Of a stretch of DNA of 64,000 bases, positions 35,599 to 43,591 are shown piece by piece (position 1 is the stretch's first letter; every line of letters starts with the position of its first letter). Made by a program: the position numbers and the translations under genes. The DNA is from Paenibacillus sp. JNUCC32. GTDB taxonomy: Bacteria > Bacillota > Bacilli > Paenibacillales > Paenibacillaceae. The notes beneath the pieces were generated by a model. That model was not told the DNA's origin, made no database searches, and was given only the letters and a program-made list of their open reading frames with translations. Location: NCBI RefSeq assembly GCF_014863545.1, contig NZ_CP062260.1:1488001-1552000 (forward strand), read 5' to 3'.

Positions 35599-36275
35599 GA
35601 TGCGAAAACTGTGGCGTATCCGTAGATCCGGCGCATCAAGCGTGTCCCTTATGCCGCAGGAATGTGCAAGGTAAAGATGATAAGTACCTCGTAAGTAATT
35701 CATGGTATCCCGTCTATGAGGCTGCGGAGGAGCAGCATGCGAGCAGCAGTCTTGTATCCAAGTGGCTTACCTTTCTTGCGGTATCCGTCATGGTGATATC
35801 CGTCCTGATTAACCTACTTGGAAATCGCGAGGTATGGTGGAGTTTAACTCTCATACCCTGCGTGTTGTATGCGTGGCTGTCCATCAGGCATACCCTGATG
35901 TCCGGGTCGCATCTCGGCGGCAAAATTATCGTTCAGCTGCTCGGGCTGTCCGGTATGCTGCTGTGGATCAACGTGGCGTCGGGAACGTCTTACTGGTCGA
36001 CCGGCTATGTCATTCCGTTCCTGATGATGGCGGCAACCTTGCTCATTACCGTTATATGCTGTTCGCGAAAAATGGGCTGGCGGGAGTTCGCAGGTTACTT
36101 ATTAACTCTGATCCTTCTTGGTATCGTTCCCTTATTGCTGTATGCCGTTGGCATGTCGCATGTATTATGGACAGCCGTAGCTGCGGCGGTGTACGCCTTG
36201 CTGACATTCGGCGGGATGTGCCTGATTGCAGACAAGGGATTCCGCAAGGAAATGAAGCGCAGACTACATTTTTGA
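35595..36275 (+). CDS. zinc-ribbon membrane protein (DUF6320-like)
   Basis: 226 residues: an N-terminal zinc ribbon (MRCENCGVS, then ACPLCRRN) followed by about six membrane segments. ATG 35595 overlaps the acyltransferase stop (ATGA). DUF6320 proteins are frequently coupled to such acyltransferases, and may present or recruit the acyl acceptor at the membrane; that role is inference. Confidence 0.8.
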   Translation: MRCENCGVSVDPAHQACPLCRRNVQGKDDKYLVSNSWYPVYEAAEEQHASSSLVSKWLTFLAVSVMVISVLINLLGNREVWWSLTLIPCVLYAWLSIRHTLMSGSHLGGKIIVQLLGLSGMLLWINVASGTSYWSTGYVIPFLMMAATLLITVICCSRKMGWREFAGYLLTLILLGIVPLLLYAVGMSHVLWTAVAAAVYALLTFGGMCLIADKGFRKEMKRRLHF

Positions 36276-36290
36276 CAGGAGGTAATCACG

Positions 36291-36890
36291 ATGTGCGCGA
36301 TCACGGTTAGAAGCATGGCCGATTACGAACGCGATGTTCGCGGCGAAGTGGCCGAGGTGTTTGTTAACGGGTATTATAAGGAGTTGTCTTATTTCACCCG
36401 AGACCGGAACATGCTGGAGAACGCCTTCCGGACGTTGTTCAGCCCGGAGGTGTTTTATGTGGCGGAGGTCCAGGGAATCATAGTCGGAATCTTGGCTTGT
36501 TCCCATAATGGGCAGCGGGCCATGCCGGTCGCGTTAGCCCCGCTTCAGGATGCTTTTGGAGGCAAGACGGGAGAGCTTGCATATAACGTCATGAAGGACG
36601 AATTCAACCCGGCATTGCCCTATGATGACGAGACCGGATATATCGAATGCGTGGCCACAACCGAAAAAGCACGCGGCAAAGGCGTATCAACCGCTTTGAT
36701 GAAACACGTCATGACGGAGCTGCCATACAGGCGTTACGTTCTGGAAGTGACGGACAGCAACCAAACCGCGCTTCGATTATATCAGAAATTAGGATTTCGG
36801 GAGTTTAAGCGTATATCCGAGGACTCGGATGAGAAAGGCTTCAACGACCGGATTTATATGGAGTGGACCAAATCGGCTCCACGCGGTTAG
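36291..36890 (+). CDS. GNAT-family N-acetyltransferase
   Basis: 199 residues. Acetyl-CoA motif A reads ATTEKARGKGVSTALM with the R-x-x-G-x-G/A pattern modified to RGKGVS, and motif B is ALRLYQKLGF. AGGAGGT precedes the ATG, 15 bases after the zinc-ribbon membrane gene. The substrate is unknown; co-transcription hints at the same envelope pathway. Confidence 0.85.
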   Translation: MCAITVRSMADYERDVRGEVAEVFVNGYYKELSYFTRDRNMLENAFRTLFSPEVFYVAEVQGIIVGILACSHNGQRAMPVALAPLQDAFGGKTGELAYNVMKDEFNPALPYDDETGYIECVATTEKARGKGVSTALMKHVMTELPYRRYVLEVTDSNQTALRLYQKLGFREFKRISEDSDEKGFNDRIYMEWTKSAPRG

Positions 36891-36942
36891 GCAAGCGTGT
36901 TATGTTTTGGTTTTAATTAGAAAAAGTGAATAGCTTACAGAA

Positions 36943-36984
36943 AAACCGTCCACGGAGATCATCCAAGGACGGTTTCTTTTTTCT
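36943..36984 (+). terminator. terminator after the acetyltransferase gene
   Basis: AAACCGTCC (36943-36951) pairs perfectly with GGACGGTTT (36967-36975), followed by a T run. Confidence 0.9.
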
Positions 36985-37110
36985 GGATAAGATAGCCACG
37001 GGCAAATATGCCCAAGCCATCGGAGATTCGTGCAAATAATCGACAGGCTATCGCTCATAAGATGAAGTGTTAAGGATTCATGTAACGGGATTGTGGGGAG
37101 GTGGCATGGC

Positions 37111-37752
37111 TTGTTGACGATGCTGCTCTTTATGTTTGCGGTCGGTGCCGCAATGGCCAGCGTGGATACCACCTGCGGACTGAACGTGCTAGGCAGCCTG
37201 GACAGCACGAAGGTCAGTAAATTCAAATATGCGCTGGTCTATATCGCGACCTGTACCCTTGGCGGCGCCGTAACGGGGCTTGCGGTCGGGGGCATCAATT
37301 ATGTGCTGAAATTAACCCCCGCGGGCTTATATCAAAACTACGTCATCGTTGGGCTGTTGGTCGTGTTTCTGGTCTTGGAGTTGATTCAAAAATCGGGAAT
37401 CCTGCCCTCCGGCAATTTCATCGTTCCCTCGGAATGGATCAAGGCTGCAGGGTATCGATCCGCGGCGTTATGGGGCCTGATTCTGGGCTTGGGTTTCATC
37501 ACGCTGCAAGTGGGCGTCCTCTTTCATGCCTACATCGTGGTTTCCTTGTTTGCGGCTCCATGGTGGTTGAGCCTGCTGGCAGGCGCGACGTTTGGAATGG
37601 TTCGAGGCACCTTGTTCAGCCTTCCGCTGATGCGGTCCATCGTATACCGCATGCTTAAAAGAAGAGTATACAGCTTCACGCTGCTGACGGCGGTGCGGCT
37701 GACGGCTTCCATGCTGCTGATCATTGGAGCCATCATCTGCATCATCAGCTGA
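37111..37752 (+). CDS. MauF/CcdA-like polytopic membrane protein
   Basis: 213 residues, about six membrane helices. Cysteines in the first two helices (ASVDTTCG and YIATCTLGG) could form a redox pair as in CcdA/DsbD or MauF. TTG 37111 is chosen from the GGAGG nine bases upstream. It begins a four-gene run whose other members resemble MauE, MauD and MauA, matching the mau cluster order F-(B)-E-D-A without B. Expected role: passing electrons across the membrane for disulfide handling of the MauA-like protein. Sequence similarity to MauF is not proven by eye; position is the main argument. Confidence 0.55.
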   Translation: MLTMLLFMFAVGAAMASVDTTCGLNVLGSLDSTKVSKFKYALVYIATCTLGGAVTGLAVGGINYVLKLTPAGLYQNYVIVGLLVVFLVLELIQKSGILPSGNFIVPSEWIKAAGYRSAALWGLILGLGFITLQVGVLFHAYIVVSLFAAPWWLSLLAGATFGMVRGTLFSLPLMRSIVYRMLKRRVYSFTLLTAVRLTASMLLIIGAIICIIS

Positions 37753-37779
37753 TGATGCCAAAAAGGAGCATACAGGTCC

Positions 37780-38307
37780 ATGTACGATGTTCTCGCGATA
37801 TTCGTTACGCTTCCCATGCTATTGTCGGTGGCAAGTTATGCCTGGGGCCGTGCCTTCGGTGATCCGGATCCATTCCCCGGGGGAGCCGGGCTGCATGTGC
37901 TGCTCATTCTTCTGCAAATTTTGACGGTGACCTTGGTATACAGCTTTCCGTCGTTGATCAGCTTCCTGGGCATTTCCTTGCTCTATTTCATTCAAGGACT
38001 GGGCGTGGCTTATTTCATCCGAATAAAAGGAAGGGTAGACTGCGGCTGCTTCGGGCCTCAGATCAGCTCCAGGCTGGGGTTTCCGTTGATTGGGTTTAAT
38101 CTGGCGATGGGCTTCGCAGGATTGGTTTGCAGCTCTTCCGCAAGGCTTGCGTTTCAACAGTCGTTCACGGTAACGGGTCTGCTTATGGAAGGGATGATAT
38201 TGCTGGTTGCGCTGTTTGTAGTTGTAGGGGTGCCGGATGCCTTACACGCGATCCGAATATACCGCGAAATTGCCGCACCGCATATTTTAAAGATAAAAAG
38301 AAGGTAG
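37780..38307 (+). CDS. MauE/DoxX-family redox-associated membrane protein
   Basis: 175 residues, four to five membrane helices, with the family hallmark VDCGCFG (about residues 87-93) on a loop. MauE proteins work with MauD in forming the many disulfides of the methylamine dehydrogenase small subunit (established in methylotrophs). AAGGAGC precedes the ATG. Membership in this four-gene set makes a similar job for the cysteine-rich protein at 38873 likely. Confidence 0.82.
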   Translation: MYDVLAIFVTLPMLLSVASYAWGRAFGDPDPFPGGAGLHVLLILLQILTVTLVYSFPSLISFLGISLLYFIQGLGVAYFIRIKGRVDCGCFGPQISSRLGFPLIGFNLAMGFAGLVCSSSARLAFQQSFTVTGLLMEGMILLVALFVVVGVPDALHAIRIYREIAAPHILKIKRR

Positions 38308-38318
38308 AGGAGGCCGCG

Positions 38319-38858
38319 ATGAACACGTTCTTCTGGTTCTCATATGCCATGCTGTGGATTTTGGTCGTGCCTTTGGTGATTCTGAATTTGGTCCTGTTCC
38401 GGCAGCTCGGGATTATGGTAATGGGCACCGCAAGAGGAGTGAATCAGTCCGGTATCCCGGTCGGCAACAAAATGCCCGGAGCCACAACGACAACCTTGCA
38501 AGGAGCCGAGTGGTCCACCAGCGAGCTGATTGGCACGCCGTCCCTTATGCTGTTCGGATCACCGACGTGCAAGGAATGCGCCGAGATCCTGCCGGATTTT
38601 CAGCGGATCGCCATGATGAATAACGTGAAACCGATCCTGCTGTTATTTTCGTCCGCGGATTTGGCTTCGGATTATGTCCGCAAAATAGCATATGACGATG
38701 AGGTGTTGATCGTAAGCTCGGAGTTCGCAAATCACTTGGATGTACAGGTCACGCCTTACGCCTATGCGGTGGATACAAACGGCATCATCCGGCATAAGGG
38801 TCTGGTCAACAGCCGGGAACAGCTTGAAGCGTATGCGAAAGCATCAAGAGTTTCCTAA
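38319..38858 (+). CDS. MauD-like membrane-anchored thioredoxin-fold protein
   Basis: 179 residues: an N-terminal membrane anchor (YAMLWILVVPLVILNLVLF), a RQLGIM segment typical of MauD, then a thioredoxin fold with CKEC (GSPTCKECAEILPDF) and the cis-proline region VTPYAY. ATG 38319 is preceded by AGAGGAGG. It should face outside the membrane as a disulfide reductase or isomerase for the MauA-like protein encoded next. Confidence 0.85.
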   Translation: MNTFFWFSYAMLWILVVPLVILNLVLFRQLGIMVMGTARGVNQSGIPVGNKMPGATTTTLQGAEWSTSELIGTPSLMLFGSPTCKECAEILPDFQRIAMMNNVKPILLLFSSADLASDYVRKIAYDDEVLIVSSEFANHLDVQVTPYAYAVDTNGIIRHKGLVNSREQLEAYAKASRVS

Positions 38859-38872
38859 GACGAGGTGAGAGC

Positions 38873-39343
38873 ATGTGGAGGAAGCCGGAGAGCAAGGACG
38901 AAGAGACGCAGGTGCTGATCAGCCGGGTTACCCGGAAAATGAACCGCAAGACGCTCCTGAATAAAGTCGCGCAAAGGACGGCCGAGGCGCTCGCCAAAGT
39001 GTTGGTACGGCCCAACGATGACGATATTCTCAAACACGCGTTTGCCGCGGGGCCCTGCAGACCTCCGCACGGACAATATTGCACGGGCTGCGGCGCAGAT
39101 GCCTCCTGCCCGTCCGATTATATCATTTGCACGCCAAAGACGGTGATCAACGATTGCAAGGGCTTATGTCCTTATCCTTCCGGGTGGTGGTATACAAGCG
39201 ATCCGGTGGGACATCGGGCCAAGTGTCAGGATTGCATCTCGCAATACGTACATCCTTATGTCGGACGGGACTGGTGTTACCAGGGGGCCAGGGTCTATGG
39301 GCGGTATGTAATCTGTGCATGCCGTTCAACGGAAATGTATTGA
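38873..39343 (+). CDS. MauA-like cysteine-rich protein (methylamine dehydrogenase small-subunit type)
   Basis: 156 residues with exactly 12 cysteines at 62, 70, 73, 79, 86, 95, 99, 118, 121, 135, 148 and 150, after a cysteine-free leader of about 60 residues that includes a basic NRKTLL stretch. The methylamine dehydrogenase small subunit also has 12 cysteines in six disulfides, and local patterns correspond (GQYCTGCGADASCP; DWCYQG). Trp134 fits the second cofactor tryptophan (Trp108), but the first (Trp57) is not conserved; Cys95 or Val91 falls there. So a standard tryptophan tryptophylquinone cannot form. The export route is unclear because the leader is not strongly hydrophobic. Function unknown. 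Confidence 0.7.
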   Translation: MWRKPESKDEETQVLISRVTRKMNRKTLLNKVAQRTAEALAKVLVRPNDDDILKHAFAAGPCRPPHGQYCTGCGADASCPSDYIICTPKTVINDCKGLCPYPSGWWYTSDPVGHRAKCQDCISQYVHPYVGRDWCYQGARVYGRYVICACRSTEMY

Positions 39344-39382
39344 TCGAAGAATGAGGCATGCATAGAATACCCATCCCGTCGA

Positions 39383-39825
39383 TCAGAACCGTACGGACAG
39401 GTTCCGTCGGCTGAAACCCTCGTGTTTGGTACAGCCCTGTCGATAAGCCGACATCCCCGTGATCTGGCGGAAACGGCGACTGAAGCAGTACTCATCCGTG
39501 TATCCCACTTCTTGGGCAATGGATCGCATCGGCTCATTTTTCCGTAGCAGAAGTTCTTTGACACGGTTAATACGCAAATCGGTTACGTAATGCAATGGTT
39601 TCTTCCCTGTGAGTTCCTGAAATATAGGCGTGAAACGCCAGGTCGAAGATAATCGAGCCATGTGCGCCAGCTGTTTTACCGTCAAATCAGGATCCATGTA
39701 ATGCTCGTCTACATAGTGAAGGACGTTTTCAAAGGTTTGTGCCAAGGTCGCGATTGGCCGTCCTGAATATTTTGCTGGAGCAAAACAGTCATCAATTCAT
39801 AAAACCGGGCAGCCGTTTAACCCGG
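39383..39825 (-). pseudogene. decayed AraC-family regulator
   Basis: The 120-residue frame starting at 39745 is an AraC helix-turn-helix domain (LTVKQLAHMARLSSTWRFTPIF; IAQEVGYTDEYCFSRRFRQITG). Just upstream, the expected linker RFYELMTVLLQQN is readable in a different frame, so there is a frameshift near 39745-39770. A stop codon precedes that linker and no N-terminal sensor domain is found. The gene is therefore truncated and frameshifted, though an HTH-only product could still be made. Confidence 0.8.
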
Positions 39826-39913
39826 ATAGCGAATGTGACAAAACTCATTTCCACGGCTTCGAGCATCGTTCATACTTGGGTTCCGAAGACTTTGCACGTC
39901 GGGAGGGAGCACC

Positions 39914-40315
39914 TTGTCCAGAATAAGACGCGGGGATATGATTTTGTTCGCCATCATCCTGATCCTTGGATCCTTCACGGGGCTGCAATGGTGGAAGCAT
40001 AGTCACGTGGAATATCAGCAGGGTCAGCTTCAGGCGCTGATCACGGTGAATGGCAAAGAATACGAAACCGTCCCGCTGAACGGGGACGAACGCATCATCG
40101 ACATTAAGACCAAGTTTGGACACAATACATTGAAAGTTTATGACTACGGGATCCAGATGATATATTCGGATGCTCCGAAGCGAATCGCGCTGGACATGGG
40201 TTTTATCTCGGAACCTTATCAACAGATTATTTGTGTGCCGACCAGAGTGGTGGTAGAGGTGCTGGTACCTGAGCATGAACGGAACGAGTCCGAACTGGAT
40301 GCCGTGGTGAGCTAG
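39914..40315 (+). CDS. NusG domain II-containing protein
   Basis: 133 residues: one N-terminal membrane helix (MILFAIILILGSFTGLQWW) and a NusG-II-type beta domain (ALITVNGKEYETVPL; GHNTLKVYDYGIQMI; QQIICVPTRVVVEV). TTG 39914 follows GGGAGGGAGC by a few bases. Such proteins are common in Bacillota near membrane redox or quinone genes; no exact role is known. Closed by a terminator. Confidence 0.8.
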   Translation: MSRIRRGDMILFAIILILGSFTGLQWWKHSHVEYQQGQLQALITVNGKEYETVPLNGDERIIDIKTKFGHNTLKVYDYGIQMIYSDAPKRIALDMGFISEPYQQIICVPTRVVVEVLVPEHERNESELDAVVS

Positions 40316-40351
40316 GCTCAGGGAGAAGAGTAAGTATCATAGGCTTAAATG

Positions 40352-40385
40352 AAAGAACCGGGTTTTGAACCGGTTCTTTTTGTTG
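40352..40385 (+). terminator. terminator after the NusG-II gene
   Basis: AAAGAACCGG pairs perfectly with CCGGTTCTTT around TTTTGAA, followed by T residues. Confidence 0.9.
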
Positions 40386-40552
40386 TTTAGGACATCTGGT
40401 ATGAATGCAAGGATAGCGTAACTTTGTCGCAGAAAAGACAGTTATAATAAATGAAGGGATAAAGTTGCGTAACCACGTGCTTCCGGGGCATAAGATCCGT
40501 AGATCTTAGGTCGACGGGATGCCCAGTCGCAGAGTAAAGGTGGGGAGTTAAC

Positions 40553-40678
40553 ATGGAGCTGGTCGCACTGATACTAGTTGTGGGCTTTTTGTTCGTTGTG
40601 GTATATTTGAGGGCAATTTGGAACGTGTTGCTGGACATTCGAAACGAGTTAAGAAGTGATGGCGACAGAGGGGCGTGA
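40553..40678 (+). CDS. small single-pass membrane protein, 41 residues
   Basis: ATG 40553 is preceded by GGTGGGGAG seven bases upstream. The product begins MELVALILVVGFLFVVVY, a single hydrophobic helix, and ends with a charged tail (LLDIRNELRSDGDRGA). It stops five bases before the start of the kinase-like gene, so the two are likely coupled. The strong site, adjacent spacing and hydrophobic-then-charged pattern argue for a real gene; function unknown. Confidence 0.6.
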   Translation: MELVALILVVGFLFVVVYLRAIWNVLLDIRNELRSDGDRGA

Positions 40679-40682
40679 TACG

Positions 40683-41339
40683 ATGCTGAGCGAGAAAAAA
40701 GACTACTCCCATGTATACTGGATCGGAGGCTCCCCCTGCTCGGGCAAGTCGACGATTGCCGAAAAATTGGCGAAGGATTACAGCTGCACCTATTATCAAT
40801 GCGATCTATTCAACGAGAAGCATGTGACCATATGCCATCCGTCGGAGCACCCCACCATGTCTCGATTGAAGGATATGTCCTGGAATGCATTGTGGTCGCG
40901 GCCGGTGGAGCAGCAGGTTGAGGAAGAATTGGAATTTTACCGAGAGGAATTTGGCATGATTATGGATGATGTTTCGGCCCTGCCGGACACGAGCCCCATC
41001 ATCGTTGAAGGTGCGGCTCTATTGCCGGAAAAAGTTGAGCACCTGGTACCCAGCCCCCATCATGCGATATGGATCGTCCCGGTTCCGGCATTCCAGAAGG
41101 AGCATTATGCCAAACGGGAATGGATCCACGAAATTTTGGTATCATGCGATGATCCCGGCGGCGCGTTTCGAAACTGGATGGACCGGGATATCGGTTTTGC
41201 GAGATACGTGGCCAAGGATGCCTTGGACCGCGGATTCAAGGTGATGTTCGTGGACGGGAGCCGAAGTGTTCGGGAGAACTACGAAGAGGTCAGGCGTCAT
41301 TTTATGCTATGCAAACAACAGGGACAGGGAATCCAATGA
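40683..41339 (+). CDS. P-loop kinase-like protein
   Basis: 218 residues with Walker A GGSPCSGKST (about residues 16-25) and a TSPIIVEGAALLP Walker-B-like strand, similar to uncharacterised small-molecule kinases of Bacillota. ATG 40683 is preferred over upstream ATGs because GAGGGG lies about ten bases before it. Its stop overlaps the next start (ATGA). Substrate unknown. Confidence 0.78.
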   Translation: MLSEKKDYSHVYWIGGSPCSGKSTIAEKLAKDYSCTYYQCDLFNEKHVTICHPSEHPTMSRLKDMSWNALWSRPVEQQVEEELEFYREEFGMIMDDVSALPDTSPIIVEGAALLPEKVEHLVPSPHHAIWIVPVPAFQKEHYAKREWIHEILVSCDDPGGAFRNWMDRDIGFARYVAKDALDRGFKVMFVDGSRSVRENYEEVRRHFMLCKQQGQGIQ

Positions 41340-41677
41340 AGAAAATCAAAATCGCATTGTTGGTTTTGCTAGTGTTTGTGCTCTTGTCTCCCTTTGTGTA
41401 TGTGCAAGCCAACAAAATGATCTATGCCAAGAAGGTGAAAACCTACCTGCTTGAAGAAGAACATTATACGCAGGATGAAATCCAGTCGGTCCAAGGCATC
41501 TGGGGCGTTAAGCTGCCTCCTTTTTATGCCGTCGTGGTATTTAAAGACGAGCCTGAGGTAGAGTATATTTATTTTGCCCATGATACGATTATGCAGTTTG
41601 AATACCGATTGACGCCTGAGGGGGAAGCCCGTGGAATTACACGATCCATGCTAAAGCATGATATCCCAAGGGATTGA
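41336..41677 (+). CDS. DUF3139-like membrane-anchored protein
   Basis: 113 residues with an N-terminal membrane helix (IALLVLLVFVLLSPFVYV) and an extracellular part with YTQDEIQSVQGIWG and VVVFKDEPEVEYIYFAHD, the signature of DUF3139. It overlaps the kinase-like gene by four bases. Function unknown. Confidence 0.8.
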   Translation: MKKIKIALLVLLVFVLLSPFVYVQANKMIYAKKVKTYLLEEEHYTQDEIQSVQGIWGVKLPPFYAVVVFKDEPEVEYIYFAHDTIMQFEYRLTPEGEARGITRSMLKHDIPRD

Positions 41678-41725
41678 TATGGTGTTGCAATTTTTAGTTT
41701 AAAGCTGTTCAGGGGGGAGCATCGC

Positions 41726-42271
41726 ATGTCCATAACGCTACAAACTTCACGTCTGCAGTTGAAAACCGTGGATCGGGAACGGGCAGCGGATGTGTTGGAT
41801 TTTATCGTCAGGAACGATGAGTTTTGGAAGATTTGGGAGCCTACCAGGGAAGCGGAGTTTTATACCCTGGAGAAACAGGCTGAGATTCTGGCAGCGGAAA
41901 GTCGAAGCATCGCTGACGGTTCCCTGCTTAAAGTGTGGCTGCATCAAAACGATGAGATGATCGGCTCGATTGCGATCAGCAATATCGTGCGGGGTGTTTT
42001 TCAATCGGCTCATGTCGGGTATAAGCTGGCGCAATCTCATACGGGAAAAGGGTATATGACCGAAGCTCTGAGCGCCGTGGTCGGCTATTGCTTTGATACG
42101 CTGGAGCTGCACCGTTTGGAAGCCAACATCATGCCGAGAAACAAAGCCTCGATGAACGTCGTGAAACGACTGGGCTTCTATGAGGAAGGTCTGGCGATCA
42201 AATACCTGAAGATAAACGGTGTATGGGAAGACCACCTTCACATGGTGCTCCGTAACGAACGTATGGAGTAG
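41726..42271 (+). CDS. GNAT acetyltransferase (RimJ/RimL type)
   Basis: 181 residues, beginning ITLQTSRLQLKTVDRE, with acetyl-CoA loop SHTGKGYMTEAL and the ending NKASMNVVKRLGFYEEG typical of RimJ-like acetylators of protein N-termini or small amines. GGGGGGAG precedes ATG 41726. Specific substrate unknown. Confidence 0.87.
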   Translation: MSITLQTSRLQLKTVDRERAADVLDFIVRNDEFWKIWEPTREAEFYTLEKQAEILAAESRSIADGSLLKVWLHQNDEMIGSIAISNIVRGVFQSAHVGYKLAQSHTGKGYMTEALSAVVGYCFDTLELHRLEANIMPRNKASMNVVKRLGFYEEGLAIKYLKINGVWEDHLHMVLRNERME

Positions 42272-42440
42272 ATCATGTGGAAGAGAGTCTCTACACTTAT
42301 TCTTCTCGTTTCATCATGACAACATCTAGACTGGGAACTGAAATTCCATATACGAAGGTGTTGAGTTTTTGTATTTTTGGAGTTAGCGAATGGTCGAGTA
42401 CAGGAATTACCCATAAATGATGATCGGAGGTATATGAAAA

Positions 42441-43085
42441 ATGCCATGGCCCATGGTCCATTTTGCGATTGCCCAGCAGCTGGGTACGCCGGAGCCGACA
42501 CCGAGTTTATTGCTTGGGAGCATCGCTCCCGATGCCGTCCATGTCAGGGGCAACATAACGAGAGAACAAAAAGGGATCACGCATCTGGTAAACGAAGATT
42601 TGTTGCCGGATGCCAATCGAATCAGGGAGAATTATTTGTTATATGTAACACAGAAGCCGGGAAAAGAGTGGATTGAGTTTGTATACGGTTATTTTGCTCA
42701 TATCTACACGGATTTAAGGTGGGTGCAGACGCTGTACGCTGATTACAAAAAAGAAAACAAAGCGGACAATGAAAGCTTGAGATTTACATATAACCAGGAG
42801 GTCAGCCAGCTTGAGTTCGAAATCATACGATCTCAGCATTGGGCAGGTTCCGTACTGAATAAACTTACGGATTCGATGGGGCATGCACTGGCCCCGTTTG
42901 TTGACAAGTCCGAGGTGGAGCAGTATCGAACAATTAAACTAGAATGGTTGTTGGAGGAAGGTAATGAGCCGAAGATTGAACTGATTTATTTTACTTTGGA
43001 TAAAGTGGAGAGGTTCGTACAGAACACGGCTGCGGAGTTGAGCACATTATTGGCTCCCGAAGGGATCCATGTACAAGGAGGTTAG
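42441..43085 (+). CDS. zinc-dependent phospholipase C-like protein
   Basis: 214 residues without signal peptide. Histidine and aspartate positions (PMVHFAIA, GSIAPDAVH, YGYFAHIYTDLRW) follow the pattern of the zinc-dependent phospholipase C / S1-P1 fold. A cytoplasmic hydrolase is expected; the substrate is unknown. GGAGG lies ten bases upstream. The following lipoprotein gene begins two bases after the stop. Confidence 0.7.
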   Translation: MPWPMVHFAIAQQLGTPEPTPSLLLGSIAPDAVHVRGNITREQKGITHLVNEDLLPDANRIRENYLLYVTQKPGKEWIEFVYGYFAHIYTDLRWVQTLYADYKKENKADNESLRFTYNQEVSQLEFEIIRSQHWAGSVLNKLTDSMGHALAPFVDKSEVEQYRTIKLEWLLEEGNEPKIELIYFTLDKVERFVQNTAAELSTLLAPEGIHVQGG

Positions 43086-43087
43086 GC

Positions 43088-43555
43088 GTGTTACTGAAAT
43101 ACATACAACAAACGGGTTCGTGGATCTGTATCCTATGGATCGTGTTGGCATTATGCTCTTGTCAGAACGGAGGGGAGCGGGTAGAGCACATTGAGGCTTT
43201 TATCGTTGAAGATGTGATGATAACTGCAGATGGACTCAACATGCCTTCAGGTTATAAAAAAGTGAATTCGATAACCATTCATGAAGATAATCAAGGGGCC
43301 ACGCTGTCGCGTGTACGAGCGATTGAAGACTATTACGATAGCGAAGGGAAGTTTGTGAAAACCAGGGTGTATGATCAGAGTCATAAACGTTGGAAAAATA
43401 TACCGAACGAGGATTCCAGCAGCCAAGAAAAGGAGCTTGAAACACCTCTAACCATCCACATCCCCGACAATCATTCCTGGACACCCGTTGAGCTATCGGA
43501 TCAACAAAAGGATGAAATAAAAGCCCATGTTATCAAACACACCCAAAAATGGTGA
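43088..43555 (+). CDS. hypothetical lipoprotein
   Basis: 155 residues. GTG 43088 follows AAGGAGG. The signal sequence ends in a lipobox-like ALCSC, so Cys25 or so would be lipid-modified. The mature part is hydrophilic with SITIHEDNQG and a charged C-terminus. No known family. It is tightly spaced after the phospholipase-like gene. Confidence 0.7.
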   Translation: MLLKYIQQTGSWICILWIVLALCSCQNGGERVEHIEAFIVEDVMITADGLNMPSGYKKVNSITIHEDNQGATLSRVRAIEDYYDSEGKFVKTRVYDQSHKRWKNIPNEDSSSQEKELETPLTIHIPDNHSWTPVELSDQQKDEIKAHVIKHTQKW

Positions 43556-43591
43556 GTCTATTTGTAATTGACGATAGGAGGAGGACTCCTC

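Noticed and set aside
37111..39343. Functional methylamine dehydrogenase cluster
   Set aside because: No large subunit or MauG-like gene is seen and the MauA-like protein lacks one of the two cofactor tryptophans.
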